Assembly: GCA_958431225.1 (NCBI GenBank)
Contig: OY288107.1
Location: 1,019,501-1,083,500, forward strand
Direction of reading: 5' to 3'
Length of the DNA: 64,000 bases
Source of the DNA: an uncultured Alphaproteobacteria bacterium
GTDB taxonomy: Bacteria > Pseudomonadota > Alphaproteobacteria > Puniceispirillales > UBA1172
Positions 1 to 8,850 of this stretch are shown one piece after another (the first letter of the stretch is position 1; every line of letters starts with the position of its first letter). Under the pieces are notes generated by a model, which was not told where the DNA came from, did not search any database, and saw only the letters and a program-made list of their open reading frames with translations. Made by a program: the position numbers and the translations under genes.

Positions 1-1395
1 TATTAGGTCTTCGTCTTTGCCGAAGGGGGCGGCTAGGTGGATGCCTATGGGTAGGTTATCGTTGTTCCAATGGAGGGGTAGGGAGATGGCGGGTTGTCCT
101 GATGCGTTGAAAATTGCGGTATAGGGGGAGTAGCAAAATACGCCGTTTTCGCCTATGCGGAAATCGGTGAAATCGGGGTTGGTGGGTTTGAAGCGTCCTA
201 TTTTTGCTGGGGGTTCGGCTAGGGTTGGGGTTATTAGCACGTCAAAATCTTGGAATAGCGCGGCTAGGACGCGCCCAAAATGGTGGATTTTGTTGATGGA
301 TTCTAGATAATCGGCACCGCTAATCTTTTGTCCTAATTGCACGGTGCTATAGGTTAGCGCATCAACATCATCGGTTTTTAATTCATCAAGGGGCTTTTTG
401 GTGCGCACTGTGAGGGCGGTGCCGCACGCAACTATGCGCATCCATGCTTGCATCATGACCTCTACCTCTTGGGCGATGGTGCTTTGCCACCATATCACTT
501 CGTGTCCTAGTCCTTTGAGTAGTCCGGCGGTTTTATAGACGGCATCGCGGCAATCGCTATGGATGGGGTTGCCGAGGAAATCGCTTTCCAAGATGGCGAT
601 GCGTAAGGCGTTGCGCGGGGTTTGCATCGCCGCCTGAAAACTATCATGTAAGCCATTTTCTGGGGGCGGGGCGTGATAGGGCGCGCCTAAATCTGCCCCG
701 TGGCATAGGTCCAGCATGAGGGCGGTGTCGCGGAGGGAGCGCGTTAGGAAGCCGTCGCTTGACATGCCTGCCCAGCCCTCGCCGCGATTGGGTCCGGCGG
801 GAAGGCGGGCGCGGGTGGGTTTCATCCCCACCAAGCCGCAACATGAAGCGGGGATACGCACGGAACCGCCGCCATCGGAGCCATGGGCTAGGGGGACGAT
901 GCCTGCCGCGACCGCCGCCGCCGTGCCCCCCGATGAGCCGCCGGGGGTGTGGTCCAGATTCCATGGGTTGCGCGTGGGTTCGCCATAAAACCCTGCCTCG
1001 GTTACCGGGCTTAGACCAAATTCCGGGGTGGTGGTGCGCCCGAAAGGCACTAATCCGGCGGCGCGGATGCGCGTGTAAATGGACGAATCGGTGGCGTGTT
1101 TGGTGTCGGCATAGAGGCGGGCGCCGCTTGATGAGGGGAAATCTATTGCCTCTGCCCCTAAATCTTTGAGTAGGGTCGGCACGCCGTATAAAGGGGCGGC
1201 GCTGGCGGTTTCCATGGCGAGGCGCGTTGCCACCTCGGGCGCTATGCCGATGATGGCATTGAGCGCCGGGTTGAGGCGTTGGGCGCGGGCGATGCTGGCG
1301 GTGAGTAGATTTTGCGCATCTATAGCGCCTGCCGCGATATGTGCGGCTAGGTCTATGGCATCGCATTCAAAATAATTTTCCCCATCATTTTCCAT
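1..1395 (-). CDS. Amidase (amidase-signature family), C-terminus cut by window edge
   Basis: The reading frame is open from the ATG at 1395 to the left edge, about 465 codons, so the C-terminus lies outside the window. It shows the amidase signature: an early Lys in TLLKDLG, then the Gly/Ser-rich HTPGGSSGGTAAAVAAG stretch followed by GSDGGGSVRIPA, which supply the Ser-cisSer-Lys triad of this family. Members hydrolyse carboxamides in the cytoplasm; the substrate cannot be told from sequence. The start is supported by AAAGGA about nine bases upstream. It is followed upstream on the same strand by an EamA exporter with only a short gap, so the two may be co-transcribed. Confidence 0.9.
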   Translation of the reverse strand, partial: MENDGENYFECDAIDLAAHIAAGAIDAQNLLTASIARAQRLNPALNAIIGIAPEVATRLAMETASAAPLYGVPTLLKDLGAEAIDFPSSSGARLYADTKHATDSSIYTRIRAAGLVPFGRTTTPEFGLSPVTEAGFYGEPTRNPWNLDHTPGGSSGGTAAAVAAGIVPLAHGSDGGGSVRIPASCCGLVGMKPTRARLPAGPNRGEGWAGMSSDGFLTRSLRDTALMLDLCHGADLGAPYHAPPPENGLHDSFQAAMQTPRNALRIAILESDFLGNPIHSDCRDAVYKTAGLLKGLGHEVIWWQSTIAQEVEVMMQAWMRIVACGTALTVRTKKPLDELKTDDVDALTYSTVQLGQKISGADYLESINKIHHFGRVLAALFQDFDVLITPTLAEPPAKIGRFKPTNPDFTDFRIGENGVFCYSPYTAIFNASGQPAISLPLHWNNDNLPIGIHLAAPFGKDEDLI

Positions 1396-1432
1396 GATAT
1401 TTGTTCCTTTGGGCAATGCCCCTGCTTTTATG

Positions 1433-2338
1433 TTAGGCGGTTTTGTTTGATGTGGCAAGCCATACCGCCGCCGCTATCACTAGCATGGCACCCCATACCC
1501 ACCATGGATGCGTCTCGCCGAAAAAGATGATACCGAACACCACGCCGGCTATTAGTGAGATGAAACCGGCGAGGCTGACGAAAACGGGACCGCCGGCGTC
1601 CAATAAATAGAAATAGAGATAGATGGAGATGGCACCCAAAATAATATAGCCGCCCATGATCCAAATCAGTCCGGTTTCTATGGCGGGGGCGAGTTCTAGC
1701 CCGCGTGTTATGGTCACGAATGGTAGGATGGTTAGCGCGCCGATGATGACTTCGCCACTGGCTAATTGCCAACCATCCTCGCCGCTTGGCCAGAATCTAG
1801 CGACAAAATTATGGTAAAGCCCATAACAGACTGGCACCAAAATGGCTAATGTTAAACCTAGGGCGGCGCGTTCGGGGATTGGCATGGCGAGATTGTTGCC
1901 GAGCAGAATCGGGAGCATGGCGATGCTCGCTAGGATGACGCCAGCGATTTTTTTGCGGGTTAAAGTGTCGGTGCGCATGAAGAAGGCGATCACGAGGGTG
2001 GTGACCGGGGTGAGGGTGACGATCATGGTCAAAAGCCCGGCACCGATGATGGGGGCGGTGCGAATTTCTAATAATGCTGGCACCATATAGCCTAGAATTG
2101 CTGCCATGAGATAAAACACCATGCTCGCCGGACGCCATAGATTTGGATATTTTCCGCGTATGATACAGATGGCGGCGAAAAGCGGGATTTCTAAGGTCAG
2201 CGAATAGGCGATGATGGTGAGGGGCGGGATTTGGGTTTCGCCAGCAAAACGCGACAAGGAAAAAAACATCCCCCAAACTAGACCGAGTATGGTGAGCCAG
2301 AATATTGCGCTGACGCTGATGGTGGGGGATGGGGGCAT
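1433..2338 (-). CDS. EamA/DMT-family transporter
   Basis: A 301-residue, strongly hydrophobic protein with about ten predicted membrane segments arranged as two repeats, the usual size and layout of drug/metabolite transporter (EamA) family exporters. The first helix begins IFWLTILGLVWGMFFSLSRF, and the second half repeats the pattern of short loops and Gly-rich helices. Family members export amino acids, metabolites or drugs across the inner membrane; nothing here fixes the substrate. It lies upstream of the amidase on the same strand. Confidence 0.85.
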   Translation of the reverse strand: MPPSPTISVSAIFWLTILGLVWGMFFSLSRFAGETQIPPLTIIAYSLTLEIPLFAAICIIRGKYPNLWRPASMVFYLMAAILGYMVPALLEIRTAPIIGAGLLTMIVTLTPVTTLVIAFFMRTDTLTRKKIAGVILASIAMLPILLGNNLAMPIPERAALGLTLAILVPVCYGLYHNFVARFWPSGEDGWQLASGEVIIGALTILPFVTITRGLELAPAIETGLIWIMGGYIILGAISIYLYFYLLDAGGPVFVSLAGFISLIAGVVFGIIFFGETHPWWVWGAMLVIAAAVWLATSNKTA

Positions 2339-2425
2339 GCCTGCTTCTACTAAAAATTCATGTTGGATTCAAGGATGAAAAACCTATAGCATAGGCGCAT
2401 CGGAACGTGTTTTGGAGGCAAGAGC

Positions 2426-3988
2426 ATGACTAGAAGGCGGGAAACAAGACGCAGAAACAAAAGCCAAAAAAACGGCTGTGGCGCCCTCGCCACAAGACAA
2501 AAAATGGCTGTGGTGCCCTCGCCACATATCTGTAGGGTTTTGCCTTGGTATGATGTTTTGGATGAGGCGGGGTTGGTGCGGTTGGAGGCGGCTACGGATT
2601 GGCTTATTGAGAATAAGGGTGTGGCGTTTCGGGATGATTCGGAGGCGTTGGCGTTGTGGAAAGCGGCGGCGGGGGCGGGGGTTAAAATTGATGGTGATGT
2701 GATTCGCGCCCCTGCTGATTGGGTTCGGGATTTATGTGGTTATGCGCCGTCTGAATTTACGCAACTGGCGCGTAATCCGGCGCGTTCGGTGGTTATTGGC
2801 GGGGTTCACCAAGTTTTTGCGCCGATGTATGGCGCGCCTTTTGTGCGCGATTTTTCTGGGGGTCGGCGGTATGGGGATTTGGCGGCGTTTGAGGATTTGG
2901 TGCGGTTGAGTTATTGCTTGCCGCAGCTGCATCATGGGGGGTTGGTGATTTGTGAGCCGTGCGATGTGCCGGTCAATAAGCGCCATTTGGATATGCTGTT
3001 TGCGCATATGACGCTTTCGGATAAACCGCATCTGGGGGCGATTACCGAGAAAAGCCGTGCGGAGGATAGTGTGGCGATGGCGGAGATTGTCTTTGGGCGT
3101 GAGGTGCTGGAAGAACATTGCGTCATTATGGGCAATGTGAATACCAATTCGCCCCTGTTGGTGGATAAGGTGGTGAGCGAATCTGTGCGCGTTTATTGCG
3201 GGCGGGGGCAGGGGATTATTGTGGTGCCGTTTATCCTGTCCGGGGCGATGGGGCCGGTTTCTACGGCTGCTTGTGTGGCACAGGCGATGGCGGAGGCGTT
3301 GATGGCTTGTGCTTATACGCAATTGGTGCGGCGGGGGGCGGTTTTTGTTTTGGGGAATTTTTTGTCGTCTATGTCGTTGAAATCCGGGGCGCCGACTTTT
3401 GGCATGCCCGAGCCGGTGCTGTCTAATTATGTCATCGGGCAGTTGGCACGGCGGGCGGGGTTGCCCCTGCGTTGTGGGGGGTCGCTGACGGCATCTAAAA
3501 TTGAGGATGCACAGGCTGCGTATGAATCGGCTGATTCGATGCATTCTACCATGTTGGCGGGGGCGCATTTTGTGCTGCACGCGGCGGGGTGGCTTGAAGG
3601 GGGGTTGTGTATGGGGTTTGAAAAATTGGTGATGGATGCCGACCGCTTGGGCGGGTATCAGAAAATTTTAGGGGAGGGGCTTGATATATCGGCGGAGGCG
3701 TTGGCACAGGATGCTTATGGCGAGGTGGAGGCGGGGGGGCATTTTCTGGGGTCGGCGCATACCATGCGCCATTACCAGAATGCGTTTTACGAACCCGCGC
3801 TTAGCCATAGCGAGAATGTGGAAAGCTGGGAGGAGGAAGGCGGTTTGGATATGCGCGCACGTGCCTATGCGCGTTGGCAGAATCTACTCAAAGACTATCA
3901 AGCACCGCCCTTGGAGGATAGTATTAGGGAGGCGCTTACCGATTATGTAGCGAAACGTAAAAGCGAAATGCCTGATGCTTGGTATTAG
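2426..3988 (+). CDS. MttB-family trimethylamine/betaine methyltransferase-like protein (non-pyrrolysine)
   Basis: 520 residues, the length of the MttB (trimethylamine:corrinoid methyltransferase) superfamily, with family-like stretches such as GGVHQVFAPMYGAPFVRD and NVNTNSPLLVDKVVSES. The frame contains no internal TAG, so it belongs with the non-pyrrolysine homologues, of which MtgB demethylates glycine betaine. Substrate is therefore open: a quaternary or tertiary amine is likely. No corrinoid protein or methylcorrinoid:folate transferase is in the window. The ATG at 2426 has GGAGG seven bases upstream, so it was preferred over the in-frame ATG at 2504, although the extra 26 residues are very basic and include part of a tandem hairpin repeat. 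An MBL hydrolase follows after 18 bases. Confidence 0.85.
   Translation: MTRRRETRRRNKSQKNGCGALATRQKMAVVPSPHICRVLPWYDVLDEAGLVRLEAATDWLIENKGVAFRDDSEALALWKAAAGAGVKIDGDVIRAPADWVRDLCGYAPSEFTQLARNPARSVVIGGVHQVFAPMYGAPFVRDFSGGRRYGDLAAFEDLVRLSYCLPQLHHGGLVICEPCDVPVNKRHLDMLFAHMTLSDKPHLGAITEKSRAEDSVAMAEIVFGREVLEEHCVIMGNVNTNSPLLVDKVVSESVRVYCGRGQGIIVVPFILSGAMGPVSTAACVAQAMAEALMACAYTQLVRRGAVFVLGNFLSSMSLKSGAPTFGMPEPVLSNYVIGQLARRAGLPLRCGGSLTASKIEDAQAAYESADSMHSTMLAGAHFVLHAAGWLEGGLCMGFEKLVMDADRLGGYQKILGEGLDISAEALAQDAYGEVEAGGHFLGSAHTMRHYQNAFYEPALSHSENVESWEEEGGLDMRARAYARWQNLLKDYQAPPLEDSIREALTDYVAKRKSEMPDAWY
2477..2526 (+). repeat. Tandem pair of short hairpins inside the 5' end of the mttB-like gene
   Basis: Two near-identical copies of an 18-base hairpin, TGTGGCG-CCCT-CGCCACA at 2477-2494 and TGTGGTG-CCCT-CGCCACA at 2509-2526, spaced by exactly 32 bases. 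Because 32 is not a multiple of three, the copies are read in different frames, so the repetition is at the nucleic-acid level. It lies within the first 34 codons and could affect translation or simply be a recent duplication. Confidence 0.6.
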
Positions 3989-4006
3989 GGGCTTGGTATT
4001 AAAATT

Positions 4007-4864
4007 ATGCGTGAAGATAGGTTAATTTTTTTAGGTACTAAAGGCGGGGCGGCGCTTGTGCGCGATGGGGCTTGGCCGACTAGCCATGTGCTGGTGGTTG
4101 CGGGGCGGTGCTATGTCATTGATGCCGGGCTTGGGGTGGTGCGCCAATATGTGCAGGCGGGGCTGGATTTTGCTGATTTGGCGGCAGTGTTTATCACCCA
4201 CCATCATAGCGACCACAATTTGGAATTGGGGGGGTTGCTTTATACGGCGTGGAATACGGGTCTCTGCCATGAGGTAGCGATTCGCGGACCCAAGGGGCTG
4301 AAAAATCTATTGCGGCATTTTTGGGCATCGCAGAAATTTGATATTGATATGCGCGTGGGCGATGAAGGGTTGATGGAACCGATGCAATTATTTCCTTATG
4401 AAGAATATAGCGCGGGGGAGATTTATACGGATGCGCATATGCGTGTCAGTGCTTTGCGGGTTTTGCATCCGCCAGTTGCGGAATGTTATGCGCTCAAGGT
4501 GGAGGCGGCGGGTAAGGTGATCGTGTTCGGGGCGGATACGCGGTTTTATCCCCCCTTGGCGGAATTTGCCAAATCTGCGGATATTTTGGTGCATGAGGCG
4601 ATGTATGTGCCGGGCGCGCGTAAATTATGCGCCGCCAATAAAGCCATTGAGCCGAATCTTTGGGCGCATTTCGAATCTAGCCATAGTTCGTGCGAGGATG
4701 CCGGGCGTATTGCTAGCCTTGCCGGGTGTAAGCGCTTGGTCATCAATCATCACGTGCCGCAAATTGGCGCATTGGCAAGCCGTGCTGATTACGAAAATGC
4801 CGTGCGCACCACCTATCAAGGCGAGGTGATCATTGCTTATGACCTATGCGAAATTGCTATTTAG
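4007..4864 (+). CDS. MBL-fold metallo-hydrolase
   Basis: 285 residues with the metallo-beta-lactamase metal-binding motif HHHSDHN near residue 65, a later Asp in [11 protein letters not shown] and a C-terminal His in VINHHVPQ, an arrangement typical of RNase Z/lactonase-like members with two Zn sites. It follows the mttB-like gene by 18 bases and probably shares its transcript, suggesting a role in handling a product or side product of the same pathway; the reaction is not known. Its 3' end overlaps the convergent upp gene by eight bases. Confidence 0.8.
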   Translation: MREDRLIFLGTKGGAALVRDGAWPTSHVLVVAGRCYVIDAGLGVVRQYVQAGLDFADLAAVFITHHHSDHNLELGGLLYTAWNTGLCHEVAIRGPKGLKNLLRHFWASQKFDIDMRVGDEGLMEPMQLFPYEEYSAGEIYTDAHMRVSALRVLHPPVAECYALKVEAAGKVIVFGADTRFYPPLAEFAKSADILVHEAMYVPGARKLCAANKAIEPNLWAHFESSHSSCEDAGRIASLAGCKRLVINHHVPQIGALASRADYENAVRTTYQGEVIIAYDLCEIAI

Positions 4865-5498
4865 TGCCGTAAATGCGGTCGCCGGCATCGCCTAGCCCCG
4901 GGAGGATGTAGCCTTGTCCGTTGAGTTGGCGGTCTATGGCGGCGGTGTAGATGGGGATGTCCGGGTGGCTGGTGTTGAGGGTTTTTATGCCTTCGGGGGC
5001 GGCGAGGAGGCAGACGAATTTGATGCGCTTGGCGCCGGCATCTTTGAGGCAATCTATGGCGGCGGCGGCTGAATGTCCGGTGGCTAACATGGGGTCCACG
5101 ACAATGGTTAGGCGCGCACCTATGGCGTGGGGGAGTTTTAGATAATATTGTACGGGTTTGAGGGTTTTCTCATCACGATAAAGCCCGATATGCCCGACGC
5201 GCGCTGAGGGGATTAGGTCCAACATGCCATCGAGTAGACCGTTGCCGGCGCGCAAGATGGAGACTAGGCATAATTTTTTGCCCGCTAGAATTGGGGCTTG
5301 CATGCGTTCAAGGGGGGTGTCTATGCTGATGCGCTCGGTGGCTAAATCGCGGCAGACTTCATAGGCTAAAAGATGGCTGATTTCGCGCAATAATTGCCGA
5401 AACTCTGCCGATTGCGTGGCGGTGCGGCGCATGAGCGTTAGTTTATGCTGGATGAGTGGGTGTTCAACTAGAATGGCGTTTAGCGTGGCTTTGGGCAT
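4857..5498 (-). CDS. upp: Uracil phosphoribosyltransferase
   Basis: 213 residues, normal for UPRTase, which makes UMP from uracil and PRPP in pyrimidine salvage. The PRPP-binding loop [11 protein letters not shown], the upstream [13 protein letters not shown] segment and the C-terminal [11 protein letters not shown] are characteristic and place the identification beyond reasonable doubt. It sits 54 bases downstream of livF on the same strand and is likely the last gene of the liv-type operon, which hints that the importer might bring in a nucleobase or nitrogenous compound, although that is inference. Confidence 0.95.
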   Translation of the reverse strand: MPKATLNAILVEHPLIQHKLTLMRRTATQSAEFRQLLREISHLLAYEVCRDLATERISIDTPLERMQAPILAGKKLCLVSILRAGNGLLDGMLDLIPSARVGHIGLYRDEKTLKPVQYYLKLPHAIGARLTIVVDPMLATGHSAAAAIDCLKDAGAKRIKFVCLLAAPEGIKTLNTSHPDIPIYTAAIDRQLNGQGYILPGLGDAGDRIYGTK

Positions 5499-5552
5499 GG
5501 GTGTTGTCTCCTTTTGCTCAATATAATCTTTTGTGTATTTTTTTGCCAGAAA

Positions 5553-6266
5553 TTATACGCCTAGCCAGTTTGCTTGGGCTTTTGTGTCTTTGTGTAAGGC
5601 AGCTGCCGTGCCGTGCCAGACGATTTGTCCCCGCCCCATTAGGCTGATTTCATCGGCGAGGGCAGAGGCGAAATGTAGATTTTGTTCTACTAGTAAAATG
5701 GTGATGTCTTGGGCTTTGAGCGCGGTTAATTTTTGTAAAATCTGTTCTATGAGAAGCGGGGCTAGTCCTTCGGTGGGCTCGTCGAGAATCAATAGCGCCG
5801 GTGCCATCATCATGGCGCGCCCTATCGCTAACATTTGTTGTTCGCCCCCGGAAAGTTGATGCCCGCTATGGTTTAGGCGCGCGGCTAGTTGCGGGAAAAA
5901 ATCCAAAACTTCGTCTATGTTCCAACCCTTAGGGTTGCGCCCTTGATTCGGTGGCGCTAGGCGTGCGGCTAGTTGTAGGTTTTCGCGCACGCTTAACGCC
6001 CCGAAAATATCGCGGGTCTCTGGCACATAGGCGATGCCTAATTTGGCGCGCTGATTCGGCGGCAGGTTGCTGATGTCGCGTCCGCCGAAGCGAATCACGC
6101 CTTGGCGGGTGGGGAGCTGTCCGATGATGGTTTTTAACATAGTGGATTTGCCGGCACCATTGCGCCCTAGCACCGCATGCACACATCCCGCGCACACGGA
6201 TAGATGCACATCGTGCAGAATCAGCGTCTCGCCATAACCGCTTTCTACCCCGACCAATTCAAGCAT
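5553..6266 (-). CDS. livF: Branched-chain amino acid-type ABC transporter ATP-binding protein LivF
   Basis: 237 residues from the ATG at 6266, with Walker A GRNGAGKST, signature LSGGEQQMLAIGRAMM and Walker B LLILDEPTEGL, the usual LivF pattern (EPTEGL is typical of LivF). It powers import through LivH/LivM together with LivG. A longer open frame runs upstream to 6362, but that part overlaps livG and has no family similarity; the chosen ATG overlaps the end of livG by eight bases, the coupling normal in these operons. Confidence 0.93.
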   Translation of the reverse strand: MLELVGVESGYGETLILHDVHLSVCAGCVHAVLGRNGAGKSTMLKTIIGQLPTRQGVIRFGGRDISNLPPNQRAKLGIAYVPETRDIFGALSVRENLQLAARLAPPNQGRNPKGWNIDEVLDFFPQLAARLNHSGHQLSGGEQQMLAIGRAMMMAPALLILDEPTEGLAPLLIEQILQKLTALKAQDITILLVEQNLHFASALADEISLMGRGQIVWHGTAAALHKDTKAQANWLGV

Positions 6267-7014
6267 TATGCTCCCCCCCCTCACGCTCTCCAAGGTAAAT
6301 GCTGCGCACCATGGCATTGCCTTTGGTTTCGGTGGGGGTGCCTTCAAATAGTTTCTCGCCAAAATTTAACACGCTGATGCGGTCGGCGACGTCAAAGGCT
6401 AAATCCATATCATGTTCAATAATCAGCAAGGTGATGCTGCGCGGCAGTTGATTTAATAGGCGGTGGAAATGGTCAATCATGCTGGGACCCACCCCCGAGG
6501 TCGGCTCATCCATCAGCAATAATTTGGGTTTGGTGGCGAGGGCGATGCCGACCTCTAATTGGCGGCGGATGCCGTAAGGGGCGGTGCTGACTTGTGCATC
6601 AAGAGTTTCGGTTAAAGCGATCTGTTCGGCGATTTCATCAATGCGCGCTTTCACCGCCGCATCATGGCGCGGGTCGCGGAATAATTTTCCTGATTTACCT
6701 AGTGCCGCACTCGCCGCCAACATGAGATTCTCGCGGATGGTCAAAGATTCAAAAAGATTGTTTTTTTGATACGAACGCGCCATGCCTAAACGCGCACGGC
6801 GCACCGCGTTGAGTGCGCCAATCGCCGCGCCGTCAAAGCGGATCTCCCCTTGGCTTGGGGCTAATGTGCCGGCGAGGAGATGGAACAGCGTTGTTTTGCC
6901 GGCGCCATTGGGACCCAAAATGACGCGCCTTTCTCCCGCCTCTACTTTTAGGGATAGGTCGCGGATGATTTGCAAGCCGCCGAAATCTTTACTGAGATTT
7001 TTGACTTCAAGCAT
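6259..7014 (-). CDS. livG: Branched-chain amino acid-type ABC transporter ATP-binding protein LivG
   Basis: 251 residues starting MLEVKNLSKDFGG. Walker A is GPNGAGKTT and Walker B is LLLMDEPTSGV. The ABC signature is degenerate: where LSGGQ-type residues are expected the protein reads TAPYGIRRQLEVGIALATKP, close to the LSYGxQR form often seen in LivG. The start at 7014 was chosen over the longer open frame because it begins exactly at the conserved LivG N-terminus and overlaps the livM stop by eight bases. Confidence 0.92.
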   Translation of the reverse strand: MLEVKNLSKDFGGLQIIRDLSLKVEAGERRVILGPNGAGKTTLFHLLAGTLAPSQGEIRFDGAAIGALNAVRRARLGMARSYQKNNLFESLTIRENLMLAASAALGKSGKLFRDPRHDAAVKARIDEIAEQIALTETLDAQVSTAPYGIRRQLEVGIALATKPKLLLMDEPTSGVGPSMIDHFHRLLNQLPRSITLLIIEHDMDLAFDVADRISVLNFGEKLFEGTPTETKGNAMVRSIYLGEREGGEHNA

Positions 7015-7966
7015 GCTGCCCCCGCATGTATTTTTGCCACCAATATTCGCCCTGCCCGAAAATGCCGCGCCCGCCACTTAGCACCGCGAAAATTAACACC
7101 AAGCCGACAAAAATATGCCAATAATCCGTATAAGCCGAAATACTATGTTTCATCAGCACTAATAGAATGGCACCGATAATCGGGCCGACTAACGTGCCAA
7201 TCCCGCCGAGAATCACCACCAATAGCACCTCCCCCGATAGTGTCCAAACCAGCAATTCTGGCGAGATGTAGAATGTATGTTGGGCCGCTAAAATCCCGGC
7301 TAGCCCGGCCATCAGCCCTGAGAACGCCATGGCTTGCGTGCGGATGGTGGCGGTGTTGATGCCTAGGGCTTGCATGCGCCCTTCATTGGCGTGGATGCCT
7401 GATAAGCTGCGCCCGAAACCTGAACGTAATAATAGCGCGCTTAAAATATAAACGAGTAATAAAATTCCTAAAGCCCAAAAGGTGAAAATTAACCCATCAT
7501 TCAGATTGACCCCCCACGCACTCAAATCAAAACGGCGCATCCCCCCCATGCCGTCATCACCGCCTAACCAGCGCCAGCGGAAAAAAATCGTATATGCCAT
7601 CTGCCCAAAGGCTAGGGTTGCCATGATGAAAAAAATGCCGCTGATGCGGGCGGTCACCCAACCGACGCACCCGGCGAAAATGACCGCGGCGGCTAGACCG
7701 ATGCCTGCCGATGCGGTGAGCCCCCAGCCTAGTTTGACGCTCATCATGCCGTAAAAATACGCGGCAATCCCCATCATCGCCCCGTGGCATAGCGACACCA
7801 TGCCGCCAAAACCGGCACAGAAATCTAGGCTGATGGCTAGGATGGCGAGGATGATGATTTCGATCACAATCTCGCGGGCAAAATAACTGCCGAAACTGGC
7901 ATAGATAGCGAGGAAACATAGCGCGGCGATGAGGGTGATGGTGCGTAAAGGGCTTTGATAAAACAT
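7007..7966 (-). CDS. livM: Branched-chain amino acid-type ABC transporter permease LivM
   Basis: 319 residues from the ATG at 7966, hydrophobic throughout, with the LivM-type EAA-like region containing SGRSLSGIHANEGRMQALGIN and a C-terminal VVILGGIGTLVGPIIGA segment seen across LivM proteins. It forms the membrane channel with LivH. The open frame continues 95 codons upstream, but that section is the shadow of livH and was excluded. Coding is in the order livK, livH, livM, livG, livF with overlaps or one- to three-base gaps. Confidence 0.92.
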   Translation of the reverse strand: MFYQSPLRTITLIAALCFLAIYASFGSYFAREIVIEIIILAILAISLDFCAGFGGMVSLCHGAMMGIAAYFYGMMSVKLGWGLTASAGIGLAAAVIFAGCVGWVTARISGIFFIMATLAFGQMAYTIFFRWRWLGGDDGMGGMRRFDLSAWGVNLNDGLIFTFWALGILLLVYILSALLLRSGFGRSLSGIHANEGRMQALGINTATIRTQAMAFSGLMAGLAGILAAQHTFYISPELLVWTLSGEVLLVVILGGIGTLVGPIIGAILLVLMKHSISAYTDYWHIFVGLVLIFAVLSGGRGIFGQGEYWWQKYMRGQHA

Positions 7967-7968
7967 GG

Positions 7969-8850
7969 TTAGCCTCGTGCCGCAATCAATCCATGCGGGC
8001 GCCATACCAAGACCGCCGCCAATAGCGCGTAGGTCAAAAGCGCCGAAAAGGATGGCATCAATACCGCACCGAACACATCTATGAAGCCGATAATGAGTGA
8101 GCCTAGTATCGCGCCTTCTAAACTGCCTAAACCGCCGATGACCACGACGATCATGGTCGGGATTAAGATGGTGATGCCCATGGTGGTGGTGGCGGATAGA
8201 ATCGGTGCCGCCGCTACCCCCGCTAACCCCGCAAGCGCACAGCCGCAACAAAATACCAGAAAAAATAACCGAGATACATCAATGCCTAGTGCCGCCGCCA
8301 TGTCGGTATTTTCGACGCTGGCGCGAATCATCGCACCGATTTGTGTGCGCGCCAAAATGAACCACATCCCTGCCATGACCGTGCCACCTAAGCCGATGAT
8401 GAAAAGCCGATAACTGGGGTAATTGATGCCGAGAAAATGGAGCGTGCCTGAAAGGGCGGGGGGGGCGGCTAAACCTAGTGCGATATCCCCCCAACCGATT
8501 CGCACCAAATCCAAAAATACGAAAATCAGCCCAAAAGTAACCAGCACTTGATTCATGGGGCCGGCCGTGCGGAGGCGCGCAATTAACGTGAAATATAACC
8601 CGGCACCGATACCCATCACCAACAACGGCGCAATCAATAAAGCCCACCAAAAACTCCCCGTCAGTGCCGCGAGCGAAATGCCCAAATATGCCCCCAACAT
8701 ATACAGCGACGCATGCGCCAAATTGACAAAATTGAGCAAGCCAAAAATCACCGTCAAACCCACAGACAGCAAAAATAACAGCATCGCGTATTGGAGCGCG
8801 TTAAGGCATTGCAGAATCCAGAACGAAACATCCATCGCTACATTTTGCAT
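7969..8850 (-). CDS. livH: Branched-chain amino acid-type ABC transporter permease LivH
   Basis: 293 residues, very hydrophobic, with the LivH features LTVIFGLLNFVNLAHASLYMLGAY near the N-terminus and VVVIGGLGSLEGAILGSLIIG near the C-terminus. Two starts are possible: the ATG at 8850, which overlaps livK by 13 bases, or the ATG at 8835 just after the livK stop; neither has a strong ribosome-binding site, so translational coupling to livK is likely. On the + strand the region is unusually poor in G+T compared with most of the window. Confidence 0.92.
   Translation of the reverse strand: MQNVAMDVSFWILQCLNALQYAMLLFLLSVGLTVIFGLLNFVNLAHASLYMLGAYLGISLAALTGSFWWALLIAPLLVMGIGAGLYFTLIARLRTAGPMNQVLVTFGLIFVFLDLVRIGWGDIALGLAAPPALSGTLHFLGINYPSYRLFIIGLGGTVMAGMWFILARTQIGAMIRASVENTDMAAALGIDVSRLFFLVFCCGCALAGLAGVAAAPILSATTTMGITILIPTMIVVVIGGLGSLEGAILGSLIIGFIDVFGAVLMPSFSALLTYALLAAVLVWRPHGLIAARG

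Noticed and set aside
716..1375. Plus-strand open frames at 716, 759 and 1166
   Set aside because: They lie opposite the amidase and have low-complexity basic/Ala-rich products without family features; they are shadows of the real gene.
2426..3988. A pyrrolysine-containing trimethylamine methyltransferase
   Set aside because: The frame is uninterrupted and has no in-frame TAG, so it is a non-Pyl member of the family.
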